From Embleya scabrispora DSM 41855 (GTDB lineage: Bacteria > Actinomycetota > Actinomycetes > Streptomycetales > Streptomycetaceae), in NCBI RefSeq assembly GCF_000372745.1, contig NZ_KB889669.1, positions 1 to 64,000 of the forward strand: a stretch of 64,000 nucleotides of DNA, given 5' to 3'. Each line of letters opens with the position of its first letter. The first letter of the stretch is position 1. The notes beneath the pieces are model-generated. The model saw only the letters and a program-made list of their open reading frames with translations. It searched no databases and was not told the origin of the DNA. This document shows positions 45,988-53,742 of this stretch, in pieces. The position numbers and the translations under genes are program-made.

Positions 45988-46860
45988 TCAGCCGCGTCGC
46001 GCGGGTGTCCGGGACGGGCTCGGCGCGACGTACAGGTCCTTGGCCTCGGGCGGCTTGACGTCGACCACCACGCCGAAGTCGTACAGCTCCGCCGCGGAGA
46101 GCACCTTCGCGGTCGGTGCCGCCTTGCCCTGATCCGGGCCCATCGCGAAGGCGAACGACTCCTCGACCTTGCGCAGCCGCCCGGCGTCGTCGAGGTAGGC
46201 GTCGAACGGAATCGGCGCGCCGTCGAAGGTCTTGAGCGCGGCGGCCAGCGGGCCGCGCACCTCCGGCGCGGTCAGGTCGTGCGCCTTGCGGATGTCGAGG
46301 GTTCCCTTGTAGTGCCGCACCGTGTCCGCGCCCAGCTTCTCGGTCCCCACGAGCACCACGTCGTCGTTGACCCCGCGCAGTATCTCGAAGGACGTCCCGG
46401 GGTCGGTCGCACCGCCGCTGACCAGGTTGCCGTCGGCCAGCCCGTCGATCGCCAGCCGCACCCACTTGTCCTTGGGCACGCCCGGCGACCCGTTCTTCAT
46501 GTAGAGCGCGTCGGGGGTGAGGATCTCCTGGAGCGGGCCGGCGATGCCGGAGTCCTTGGGCGCGTCCACCGTGAGCGAGCCGATGTGCCGGACGTAGTCG
46601 AACATGCCCTGCCCGGTGAGCTTGACCACCCGGTCGGCGTTTTGCATGGTCATCGTGGTGCGGGTGCGCGAACTCTTCGCGCCGGTCGTGACATCGGCCG
46701 CCCTGCGGACCGCCAGGACCGCTGCGGGCGGGCCGTTCGATGCCCCGGCGCTGCCCTTGACCTGCGCTCCCTGAGGTTGCACGTCGTCGCCCTGACAGCC
46801 GGCGGCCCCGGCCAGGAGGAGCGCACAGCAGACACCCGTGAGCGCGGTACGGACCAACAT
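45988..46860 (-). CDS. LppX/LprAFG-like lipoprotein
   Basis: A 290-residue lipoprotein with lipobox AAGC (Cys22). The LolA-like beta-sheet domain of the LppX/LprG group is suggested by TRTTMTMQNADRVVKLTGQGMFDY, PDALYMKNGSPGVPKDKWVRLAI and GRLRKVEESFAFAMG. Mycobacterial relatives carry lipids or lipoglycans to the outer envelope; here the cargo is unknown. Confidence 0.82.
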   Translation of the reverse strand: MLVRTALTGVCCALLLAGAAGCQGDDVQPQGAQVKGSAGASNGPPAAVLAVRRAADVTTGAKSSRTRTTMTMQNADRVVKLTGQGMFDYVRHIGSLTVDAPKDSGIAGPLQEILTPDALYMKNGSPGVPKDKWVRLAIDGLADGNLVSGGATDPGTSFEILRGVNDDVVLVGTEKLGADTVRHYKGTLDIRKAHDLTAPEVRGPLAAALKTFDGAPIPFDAYLDDAGRLRKVEESFAFAMGPDQGKAAPTAKVLSAAELYDFGVVVDVKPPEAKDLYVAPSPSRTPARRG

Positions 46861-46949
46861 GTGGGGTTCTCCCGGATGCTCGGAATCCTCGCGTGACGGC
46901 CGGCCACGCGGCGGCGGCTCGACGGGACAACGAGCGAGGCGACGCCGGG

Positions 46950-47663
46950 TTACGGCCGTTCGGGGGACGGCGGGTCGGCGGGCGCGGGCAGCACGTCCGG
47001 GGCCGGGCGGCGCGACCAGGCCAGATGCCGCCGGGTCAACTCCTCGGCGCCGGCCCGATCACCGGCCTCGATCAGGTCGAGCAACCGGTGGTGCTCGGCG
47101 GCGATCCGGCTCCGGTCGGCCGGGTCGGCCAGCGGGTGCGGACCATGCAGCCGGGCCTGGGCCCGCAGTTCGGCGACCATCCGGACCAGGCGCGCGTTGC
47201 CGGCCAGGCCGAGCAGGTGGGCGTGGAAACGATCGTCGGCGTCCACGTAGGCCGGCGCGTCGACGCGGGCGACCGCGTCGGCGAGTTCGTCGACCAGTGC
47301 CCGCAGGGCCGGCAACGCGTGCGCGCAACCGTCCCGGGCGATCCGCCCGATGATCGGTATCTCCAGGAGTTCGCGCAGGTCGTGGATGTCGTCCAGGTCG
47401 GCGGCGGACATGCTGCGGATCCGAAAGCCCTTGTTGCGGACCGGCTCGACCAGACCGTCCTTGGCCAGATCGAGCAGCGCCTCGCGGACCGGCGTCGCGG
47501 ACACCCCGAATCGGGTGGCCAGGGCGGGCGCCGAGTAGACCACGCCGGGCTGCATCCGGCCCGCCACCAGCGCGGCCCGGACCGCGCGCGCCACCTGTTC
47601 GCGCAGGCTCAGCCGCTCGCCCAGGCGTCCGGCGTCGCGGCCGCCCTCGCTGTCCGTCCCCAT
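46950..47663 (-). CDS. GntR-family regulator (FadR/FCD subgroup)
   Basis: A 237-residue regulator. The winged helix is LREQVARAVRAALVAGRMQPG, FGVSATPVREALLDLAKDGLVE. The helical FCD ligand domain follows, with DLRELLEIPIIGRIA, DDRFHAHLLGLAGN and AAEHHRLLDLIEAGD, whose Asp/His residues bind a metal in this family. Ligands are usually carboxylic acids. Target unknown. Confidence 0.9.
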   Translation of the reverse strand: MGTDSEGGRDAGRLGERLSLREQVARAVRAALVAGRMQPGVVYSAPALATRFGVSATPVREALLDLAKDGLVEPVRNKGFRIRSMSAADLDDIHDLRELLEIPIIGRIARDGCAHALPALRALVDELADAVARVDAPAYVDADDRFHAHLLGLAGNARLVRMVAELRAQARLHGPHPLADPADRSRIAAEHHRLLDLIEAGDRAGAEELTRRHLAWSRRPAPDVLPAPADPPSPERP

Positions 47664-47691
47664 CGTGTCCGCCCCCTCGGCCGCGTCGCCG

Positions 47692-48327
47692 TCATCCCGC
47701 CGGGCGCGGCTCGGCCGTCACCAGCGGACGCAGCGGTCCGCGTTCGACCAGCCGCACCACCGGTTCCAGGACACGACCCATGAACAGCGACCCCACCAGG
47801 GCGACCAGCGCGCCCAGCGCGAACCCGGCGAGCACGTCGGTCGGGTAGTGCACACCCACGTACAGCCGGGAGAAACCGGTGAACACCGACGCGAGCACCG
47901 CCAGGATCCCGATCCGGCGATCCACCAGCAGGATCCCGACCGCCAGCGCCATCGTGGTCAGCGCGTGGTCGGAGGCGAAGGACGGATCGGTCTTGCCCTC
48001 GACGAGCACATGCAGCCCGTCGTGGCTCAGGAACGGACGCGGCCGGTCCACCCAGTCGCGCAGCGGGGCGTTCGCCAACTCGGCGACCAGGGCCGCGAGC
48101 GGAGCCCACACGAGGCCGGCCATCGCCGCGGTGTGGTCGGCCCGACTCCGGGCCCGCCACCACGCGAGCAGGGCGAGTACGGCGAGTACGGCGAACATGC
48201 CGTACTCGCCCATGAACTCCATGCCCCCGTGTGCCCATGAGGTGTGTTCGGTGAGCCCGTTGACGTCCCGCAGGACCTCGATGTCGAGATTGTCGTCGGT
48301 ACTCTCCGCCAGGACCTGCAAGGACAC
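47692..48327 (-). CDS. PAP2-family membrane phosphatase
   Basis: A 211-residue phosphatidic acid phosphatase type 2 protein with about five helices. The three active-site motifs are DWVDRPRP, PSFASDH and SRLYVGVHYPTDVLAG. It could dephosphorylate undecaprenyl pyrophosphate or a lipid phosphate; beside the wall-polymer locus, lipid-carrier recycling is plausible. GTG start with GGGG upstream. Confidence 0.88.
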   Translation of the reverse strand: MSLQVLAESTDDNLDIEVLRDVNGLTEHTSWAHGGMEFMGEYGMFAVLAVLALLAWWRARSRADHTAAMAGLVWAPLAALVAELANAPLRDWVDRPRPFLSHDGLHVLVEGKTDPSFASDHALTTMALAVGILLVDRRIGILAVLASVFTGFSRLYVGVHYPTDVLAGFALGALVALVGSLFMGRVLEPVVRLVERGPLRPLVTAEPRPAG

Positions 48328-48349
48328 CGGTGAACCCCTTCGCGTGGTG

Positions 48350-48394
48350 CATTGTGGTGCGGGTGGTGCGCGTGGTGCGGGTGGTGCCGTGCAG
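48350..48394. repeat. Short GTGGTGCGG tandem repeats
   Basis: About four imperfect 9-nt units of the form GTGGTGCGG lie between the PAP2 start and the end of the ABC ATPase gene. This is a low-complexity stretch without a visible role. Confidence 0.5.
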
Positions 48395-48402
48395 CGGTGT
48401 CG

Positions 48403-49269
48403 CTACTTGCCCTCGTAGGCGTTGACGACCTCCGCCATCGGCCCGTCCATCTTGATCACGCCCTGATCGAGCCAGATCACCCGGTCGCAGGTGTCCCGGA
48501 TCGACTTCATGCTGTGGCTGACCAGGAAGACCGTGCCGGCCTCCTTGCGCAGCTCGCGAATCCGGGCCTCGCTCTTGAGCTGGAACTCACGGTCGCCGGT
48601 GGCCAGCGCCTCGTCGATCATCAGCACGTCGTGCGTGCGCGCGGCGGCGATGGAGAACCGCAGCCGGGCCGCCATGCCGGACGAGTACGTACGCATCGGC
48701 AGCTTGGTGAAGTCCTTGCCGTTGTAGTTGTTGAGGCCGGAGAACGTGGCGATCTCGTCGTAGTTCTCCTCGGCCTCCCGCTGGGTCATGCCCATCGCCA
48801 GGCAGCCCAGGATGATGTTCCGCTCACCGGTGAGGTCGTTCATCATCGCGGCGTTGACGCCCAGCAGCGACGGCTGGCCGTCGCTGTAGATCTTGCCCTT
48901 GGTGGGCGGCAGCAGGCCGGCGATGCACTTGAGCAGCGTGCTCTTGCCGGAGCCGTTGCGGCCGATCAGGCCGATCGCCTGGCCCTTGTAGGCGACGAAG
49001 CTGACGCCGCGCACCGCGTGCACCTCGGTGACGCCGGTGGCCTTCTTGCGCAACGCCAGCCGGGACAGCGCGGAGGTCGCGCTGCCCTTGCCCGAGGAGG
49101 CACCGTGCACCCGGTAGATCAGGTGCACGTCGTCGACCACGACGGTCGGCGGGACCTCCTCCTGCTTCGGGGCTTGCTCGGGTTCGTGCGGTTGGCTCTG
49201 TTCGGGCACCTCGACCTCGGGCTTCTCGGTGACCTCGCTCCAACTCATGATTGCCGGCTGCTCAGCCAC
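48403..49269 (-). CDS. Wall-polymer export ABC ATPase (TagH/Wzt-like)
   Basis: A 288-residue ATPase. Walker A is GLIGRNGSGKST, the signature YSSGMAARLRFS, Walker B VLMIDEALATGD and switch His LVSHSMKS. The lack of a Wzt-like C-terminal carbohydrate domain fits the TagH type. The acidic N-terminus (about 40 residues) is variable. Its start overlaps the permease stop by 8 nt; together they export the polymer from the cytoplasm. Confidence 0.93.
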   Translation of the reverse strand: MAEQPAIMSWSEVTEKPEVEVPEQSQPHEPEQAPKQEEVPPTVVVDDVHLIYRVHGASSGKGSATSALSRLALRKKATGVTEVHAVRGVSFVAYKGQAIGLIGRNGSGKSTLLKCIAGLLPPTKGKIYSDGQPSLLGVNAAMMNDLTGERNIILGCLAMGMTQREAEENYDEIATFSGLNNYNGKDFTKLPMRTYSSGMAARLRFSIAAARTHDVLMIDEALATGDREFQLKSEARIRELRKEAGTVFLVSHSMKSIRDTCDRVIWLDQGVIKMDGPMAEVVNAYEGK

Positions 49270-50182
49270 GGCCGTACCTCTCTTCCGCCTTCCAGAAGTA
49301 CACGTAGCCGCCGAAGCCCATCACGAACGCCCAGCCGATGGCGTAGGCCCAGGTGTGCGGGGGCACCTTGGTGTGGCTGTCGATCAGCGCGTCGCGCACC
49401 AGCTCGATGTACACCGCGCCCGGGTTCGCCTCCAGCACGCGGGCCACCCAGGACGGCGCCGTCTTGGTGTAGTTGTCCAGGCTGTAGAAGACGCCGCTGA
49501 TGTAGAGCCAGGTGCGCAGGATGAACGGCAGCAGCTGCTTGATGTCCACCATCACGGCGCCGATGCGGGCCAGCACCAGGCTCAGGCCGACGTTGAAGAC
49601 GAACTGCAGCATCAGCGCGGGCAGGATGAGCAGCCATTTCAGCGTAAGCGGCTCACCGGTGCCCAACACGATCGCGCACAACACGACCATGGAGAACAGC
49701 AGTTGCTGGAGCTGCACGATGGTGAACGAGATCGGCAGACACGCGCGCGGGAAGTGCAGCGCGCGGATCAGGTTGAGCTGATCGCTGATCGCCCGGCTGC
49801 CCGCGAGGACCGCGCTCTGCGTGAACGTGAACACGAAGACGCCGGTGACCAGGAAGGCGACGTAGTTGTCGATGCCGCCCTTGGTCTTCACCAGGTAGCC
49901 GAAGATCAGGTAGTACACGGCCGCGTTCAGCAGCGGGGTGAGCACCTGCCAGACCTGGCCGAGTTTGGCGGTGCTGTAGGTCGCCCGGGTCTTGGCGTTG
50001 GCGAAGGCCACCACGAAGTGGCGCCGGGCCCAGAGCTGCTTCGTGTACGAGAGCAGCCCCGGTCGGGCGCCGCTGACCGTCAGCTTGTAGCGGGCGGCGA
50101 GATCCGCCAGAGGTTCGGACGAACCGGGGGGCGCCGACGTCCCCTGTGGGCTCAGGGTGTCGGCCTGCGCGCTGTTGGCCAC
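49262..50182 (-). CDS. Wall-polymer export ABC permease (TagG-like)
   Basis: A 306-residue ABC-2-type permease with six helices. The N-terminal amphipathic segment (YTKQLWARRHFVVAFANAKTRATYSTAKLGQVWQVL) is typical of O-antigen/teichoic-acid permeases, and RTWLYISGVFYSL with NPGAVYIELVRDALI completes the family pattern. GTG start. A 57-nt gap separates it from the upstream GT2 gene. Confidence 0.93.
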   Translation of the reverse strand: MANSAQADTLSPQGTSAPPGSSEPLADLAARYKLTVSGARPGLLSYTKQLWARRHFVVAFANAKTRATYSTAKLGQVWQVLTPLLNAAVYYLIFGYLVKTKGGIDNYVAFLVTGVFVFTFTQSAVLAGSRAISDQLNLIRALHFPRACLPISFTIVQLQQLLFSMVVLCAIVLGTGEPLTLKWLLILPALMLQFVFNVGLSLVLARIGAVMVDIKQLLPFILRTWLYISGVFYSLDNYTKTAPSWVARVLEANPGAVYIELVRDALIDSHTKVPPHTWAYAIGWAFVMGFGGYVYFWKAEERYGRG

Positions 50183-50239
50183 GTTGACACTTTCGTCTGC
50201 GTCGGATCGAAATCGAAACGGTACGAGAATTCCAGCCTG

Positions 50240-51160
50240 TCAGATGACGGGCGGACGGCCGAGCCTGGTCATCCGCCAGACGGTCCGCCAGGACATCGGC
50301 TTGCGCGGGCCGCTCGGGGTCTTCCACCCCTCGCGGAAGCCGCCCAGCCACGCCTGGGCGTTCTCCCTGGACGGCCGGCGGGCGGCGGTCAGGACGACCC
50401 AGGTGCCCAGGTAGGCGGGCACGATCGGCCACGGCAGGTTGCGGCGGGCCAGGTAGACGCGGTTGCGCGCGTTCATCCGGAAGAAGGCCGCGTGCCGCGC
50501 CGGGCTGGTCTTGGGGTGCTCCAGCACGATGTCCGCGCGGTACTCGATCTCCCATCCGGCATCGAGCGCGCGCCACGCGAGGTCGGTCTCCTCGTGCGCG
50601 TAGAAGAAGTCGTCGGGCAGCCCGCCGACCTCCTCCAGCACGGCCGCACGGACCGCGCTCGCGCCGCCGAGGAAGGTGGTCACCGGGCCCGAGCGCAGCG
50701 GGTCGCCGACCCGGATCCTGGGCACGTGTCGGCGCTGGGTCTCACCGCTCTCCGGGTCCACGATCCGGAAGCTGACGATGCCCAGGCGCGGGTTCGCCGC
50801 GAACGCCTCGCGCAACAGCCGACCGGCGTCGGTACCGCCGAGGCGGCCGTCGTCGTCGAGGAAGAGCACCACGTCGGTGCCGGCCGGCAGGCCCGCGGTG
50901 CCCACGTTGCGGCCGGCGGGGATGCCCACGTTCTTCGGCAGGGGGATGCCCACCGCGCCCTCGGGCAGTTCCGGCAGCGGACCGCCGTTGGCCACCACGA
51001 CCACCGCCATCGGGTCGCCGACCTGGTCGGCGACCGAGCGCAGCAGCCGGTCCAGCTCGACCGGGCGGTCGCCCATGGTCAACACGACCGCGCCGAGTGT
51101 GATGCGCTCCGCCGCGGCGACGTCGCCGGCGCGCTGCCCCTCGGCAGCCTCGGCGGTCAC
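50240..51160 (-). CDS. GT2-family glycosyltransferase
   Basis: A 306-residue GT-A enzyme. LGAVVLTMGDRPVELDRLLRSV opens the nucleotide-binding fold. The DXD motif is VLFLDDDGRLG and the acceptor-site EE/ED motif FFYAHEETDLAWRALDAG; a basic C-terminus may bind the membrane. Its ATG overlaps the CDP-alcohol transferase stop (4 nt). It probably adds a sugar to the exported polymer. Confidence 0.9.
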   Translation of the reverse strand: MTAEAAEGQRAGDVAAAERITLGAVVLTMGDRPVELDRLLRSVADQVGDPMAVVVVANGGPLPELPEGAVGIPLPKNVGIPAGRNVGTAGLPAGTDVVLFLDDDGRLGGTDAGRLLREAFAANPRLGIVSFRIVDPESGETQRRHVPRIRVGDPLRSGPVTTFLGGASAVRAAVLEEVGGLPDDFFYAHEETDLAWRALDAGWEIEYRADIVLEHPKTSPARHAAFFRMNARNRVYLARRNLPWPIVPAYLGTWVVLTAARRPSRENAQAWLGGFREGWKTPSGPRKPMSWRTVWRMTRLGRPPVI

Positions 51161-51939
51161 CGGAGCCTGCTCGACATGAGCACGCTGACCAGGTGCAGCA
51201 CGGTCTGCAGGAGCGCGATGGCGGCGAGCGCGCCGACCGCGATCCTGCTGTACAGCAGGCCGCCGTCGTCGGCCACCAGGTCGAGCACGCCTGCCAGAAG
51301 CAGGAAGATCGACGCCTCGACGGCGCCGACCAGGCGGTGGAACTTGAGCGAGGCGACCAGCTTGCGGGCCGATGCCGCACCCGAGGAACGCGGCACGGCG
51401 GCGGCGTCCTGCACCGGCGGCAGGCCGCTCTTGGCCCGGGCGCCGTCGACCAGGTCGGTCTCCGACTTGATCAGGATCGCGCCCAGCGCGGCGACCACAC
51501 CCAGCGTCGCGTAGCCGTTGAAGCCGCCGCCGTCCAGGACGCCCGCGGCGTGCAGGCCGGCGCCGGAGAGCAGTGCCGCCTCGGAGAGGTAGTGGCCGAC
51601 CCGGTCGAGGTAGACACCGGTGACCGAGGTCTGCCGACGCCAGCGGGCCACCTCGCCGTCGACGCAGTCGAGCAGCAGGTAGAGCTGCACCAGGATCAGC
51701 GCCGCGAGCGGCCCGGCGATCCCGGGCAGGATCAGCGCGGCGCCCGCGGCGATGCCCGCGAGGATCATCATGTAGGTGAGCCCGTTGGGCGTCACCCGGG
51801 TCCCGACGATGCGTCGGGTGACCTGGAGGGAGATCTGCCGCATGTAGATGCGTCCGGCCCAGTGCTCGCCACTGCGCCGGTCGAGCAGGCCCTCGGGGTG
51901 TACGACCGAGCGAAGCTCAGCCGCCGTAGGTGTGGACAT
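51157..51939 (-). CDS. CDP-alcohol phosphotransferase with His in place of the last motif Asp
   Basis: A 260-residue integral membrane protein of the CDP-alcohol phosphatidyltransferase family. The signature D-x2-D-G-x2-A-R-x8-G-x3-D-x3-D is seen as D91, D94, G95, A98, R99, G108 and D112, but the eighth position is H116, not Asp. In studied members the last Asp is the proposed catalytic base, so activity may be altered. Six helices are visible. It overlaps the GT2 gene by 4 nt and the dehydrogenase gene by 23 nt. Confidence 0.86.
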   Translation of the reverse strand: MSTPTAAELRSVVHPEGLLDRRSGEHWAGRIYMRQISLQVTRRIVGTRVTPNGLTYMMILAGIAAGAALILPGIAGPLAALILVQLYLLLDCVDGEVARWRRQTSVTGVYLDRVGHYLSEAALLSGAGLHAAGVLDGGGFNGYATLGVVAALGAILIKSETDLVDGARAKSGLPPVQDAAAVPRSSGAASARKLVASLKFHRLVGAVEASIFLLLAGVLDLVADDGGLLYSRIAVGALAAIALLQTVLHLVSVLMSSRLR

Positions 51940-52987
51940 ATTCGGTCACCGAATCCCGGATGGCGTCATTGTCGAGGTCGAGATGTTCGAGGACGGTGAA
52001 GCGTCCCGGACGGGTCTGGGGCGCGTGACTCACCGCCGCCACGAATTCGTCGATGGTCAGGCCGAGATGCTCCGGCACGACCGGCAGCTTGTGCCGATCG
52101 AGGGTGCTCGTCAAGAGCTTCGTCAGCTCGACGTCGCCGCGCAGGTGGGTGGCGAACGCGGCTCCCAGGCCGACCTGTTCGCCGTGCAGCCCGTCGTGGC
52201 CGTCGCGCTCGCCGTAGAGCAGGTCGATCGCGTGCGAGATCTCGTGACAGGCCCCGCTGCAGGGGCGCGTGGTGCCGGCCACGGACATCGCGATGCCGGA
52301 GAGTACGAGGCCCTCGGCCAAGGCCACGAGGAAGTCGTCGTCCTCGATGCCGCCGGGGCGGTGCAGTATCGAGTCGCCGGAGGTGCGGGCCAGCGCGACC
52401 GCCAGGCCGTCCACCGGCTCGCCGGTCTCCCGCTGGGAGAGCTCCCAGTCGGCGACCGCGCACAGGTTGGACAGCGACTCGCCGATGCCCGAGCGCACGA
52501 AGCGCTGCGGCGCGGCGCGGACCAGGTCCAGGTCCACCACCAGCGCGATCGGCGTGGGCACGCCGTAGGAGCCGCGGCCCGCGTCGTTGTCGAGGATGCT
52601 CACCGGCGAGGCGATGCCGTCGTGGGCGAGGTTGGTGGCGACCGCGACCATGGGCAGGCCCACGCGCGCGGCGGCGTACTTGGTCGCGTCCAGGACCCGG
52701 CCGCCGCCGAGGCCGACCACCGCGTCGTAGGCCCCGCCGCGCATCCGGTCGGCCAGGTCCACGGCGGCGGTCAGCGTGCCGCCGGCGACGCTGTACCACT
52801 CGGCGCCCGGCAGTTGCGGCGCGAACCGTTCGCGCAGCCGCGCGCCGGAACCCTCGCTGACCACGACCGCGATCCGGCCCGAGGTGGAGACCCGCCGGTC
52901 GGCCAGGATGGCCGCGAGGTCGTCGACCGCGCCCGCGCGGATGTCGACGGTGAGCGGTGTGGGAACCAGTCGGGTCAGTACCGGCAC
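51917..52987 (-). CDS. Glycerol-1-phosphate dehydrogenase-like enzyme (Fe-ADH/DHQS superfamily)
   Basis: A 356-residue protein. The NAD-binding GLGGGRVLDATKYAAARVG and metal-binding HDGIASPVSIL, CSGACHEISHAIDLLYG and LHGEQVGLGAAF match the sn-glycerol-1-phosphate dehydrogenase (AraM/EgsA) group, which reduces dihydroxyacetone phosphate. A related polyol-phosphate substrate is possible. The GTG at 52987 has GGGAG 5 nt upstream and overlaps the cytidylyltransferase by 13 nt. The link suggests its product is activated with CTP. Confidence 0.82.
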   Translation of the reverse strand: MPVLTRLVPTPLTVDIRAGAVDDLAAILADRRVSTSGRIAVVVSEGSGARLRERFAPQLPGAEWYSVAGGTLTAAVDLADRMRGGAYDAVVGLGGGRVLDATKYAAARVGLPMVAVATNLAHDGIASPVSILDNDAGRGSYGVPTPIALVVDLDLVRAAPQRFVRSGIGESLSNLCAVADWELSQRETGEPVDGLAVALARTSGDSILHRPGGIEDDDFLVALAEGLVLSGIAMSVAGTTRPCSGACHEISHAIDLLYGERDGHDGLHGEQVGLGAAFATHLRGDVELTKLLTSTLDRHKLPVVPEHLGLTIDEFVAAVSHAPQTRPGRFTVLEHLDLDNDAIRDSVTEYVHTYGG

Positions 52988-53742
52988 GCGATCTCCCGCG
53001 CGACCATGAGGTCCTCGGTGGTGTCGATCTCGGTCCACGGCACCCGGGTGTCCGGCGCACTGATCGGCTGCACGTCGACCCGGCCGCCGCCGTTCACCAG
53101 TTCCTGGTAGCCGTCCTCGTAGTACAGCTGCGGGTCGCGCTCGAAGGTCACCCGGAGCGACTCGATCAGCGCGGGCGCCGCGTGGCCCTCGATCAGCGTG
53201 ACGCCGATGTACTCGCCGGCCGCGTCGGCCGGGTCCATCAGCTTGGTGATCCGGCTCATCCGGCCGTCCTCGCCGAGGGTGACCTTCATTTCCTCGTCGG
53301 CGAGCGGCTTGGCGGTGTCCAGGGCCAGGATTATGCCCTTGACGCCGTCCCGAGCGGCCAGCATGGTCTCCTGGACCGAGACCGGGTGCAACGTGTCGCC
53401 GTTGGCCAGCAGCACGCCGTCCGCGAGGTGCTCGCGCGCGCACCACAGGGAGTAGGCGTTGTTCCACTCCTCGGCCTTGTCGTTGTCGACCATGTGCAGC
53501 TTCAGGCCGTACCGACGCTCGAGCACGCTCTGCCGCTCGCGGATCGCGTCGCCGCAGTAGCCGACCACGATCGCGGCCTCGGTCAGCCCGACCGAGGCGT
53601 AGTGCGACAGCGTGACCTCCAGGATCGACCGTTCGCTGTCCGGCGCACCGGGCGCGCCCACCGGCACCAGCGCCTTGGGCAACGTGTCGGTATGCGGGCG
53701 CAGCCGGCGGCCGGCGCCGGCTGCGAGAACGAGGCCGATCAT
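52975..53742 (-). CDS. Nucleotidyltransferase (LicC/phosphocholine-cytidylyltransferase-like)
   Basis: A 255-residue sugar/alditol-phosphate nucleotidyltransferase. LVLAAGAGRRLRPHTDTLPKALVPV is the nucleotide-binding loop, VGYCGDAIRERQ and LLANGDTLHPVS the metal/substrate sites. The C-terminus (PWTEIDTTEDLMVAREI) fits the phosphocholine-cytidylyltransferase-like group. It should make a CDP-linked alcohol for the CDP-alcohol transferases beside it. ATG with GGAGA upstream, overlapping the DUF5941 gene by 4 nt. Confidence 0.87.
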   Translation of the reverse strand: MIGLVLAAGAGRRLRPHTDTLPKALVPVGAPGAPDSERSILEVTLSHYASVGLTEAAIVVGYCGDAIRERQSVLERRYGLKLHMVDNDKAEEWNNAYSLWCAREHLADGVLLANGDTLHPVSVQETMLAARDGVKGIILALDTAKPLADEEMKVTLGEDGRMSRITKLMDPADAAGEYIGVTLIEGHAAPALIESLRVTFERDPQLYYEDGYQELVNGGGRVDVQPISAPDTRVPWTEIDTTEDLMVAREIACRY

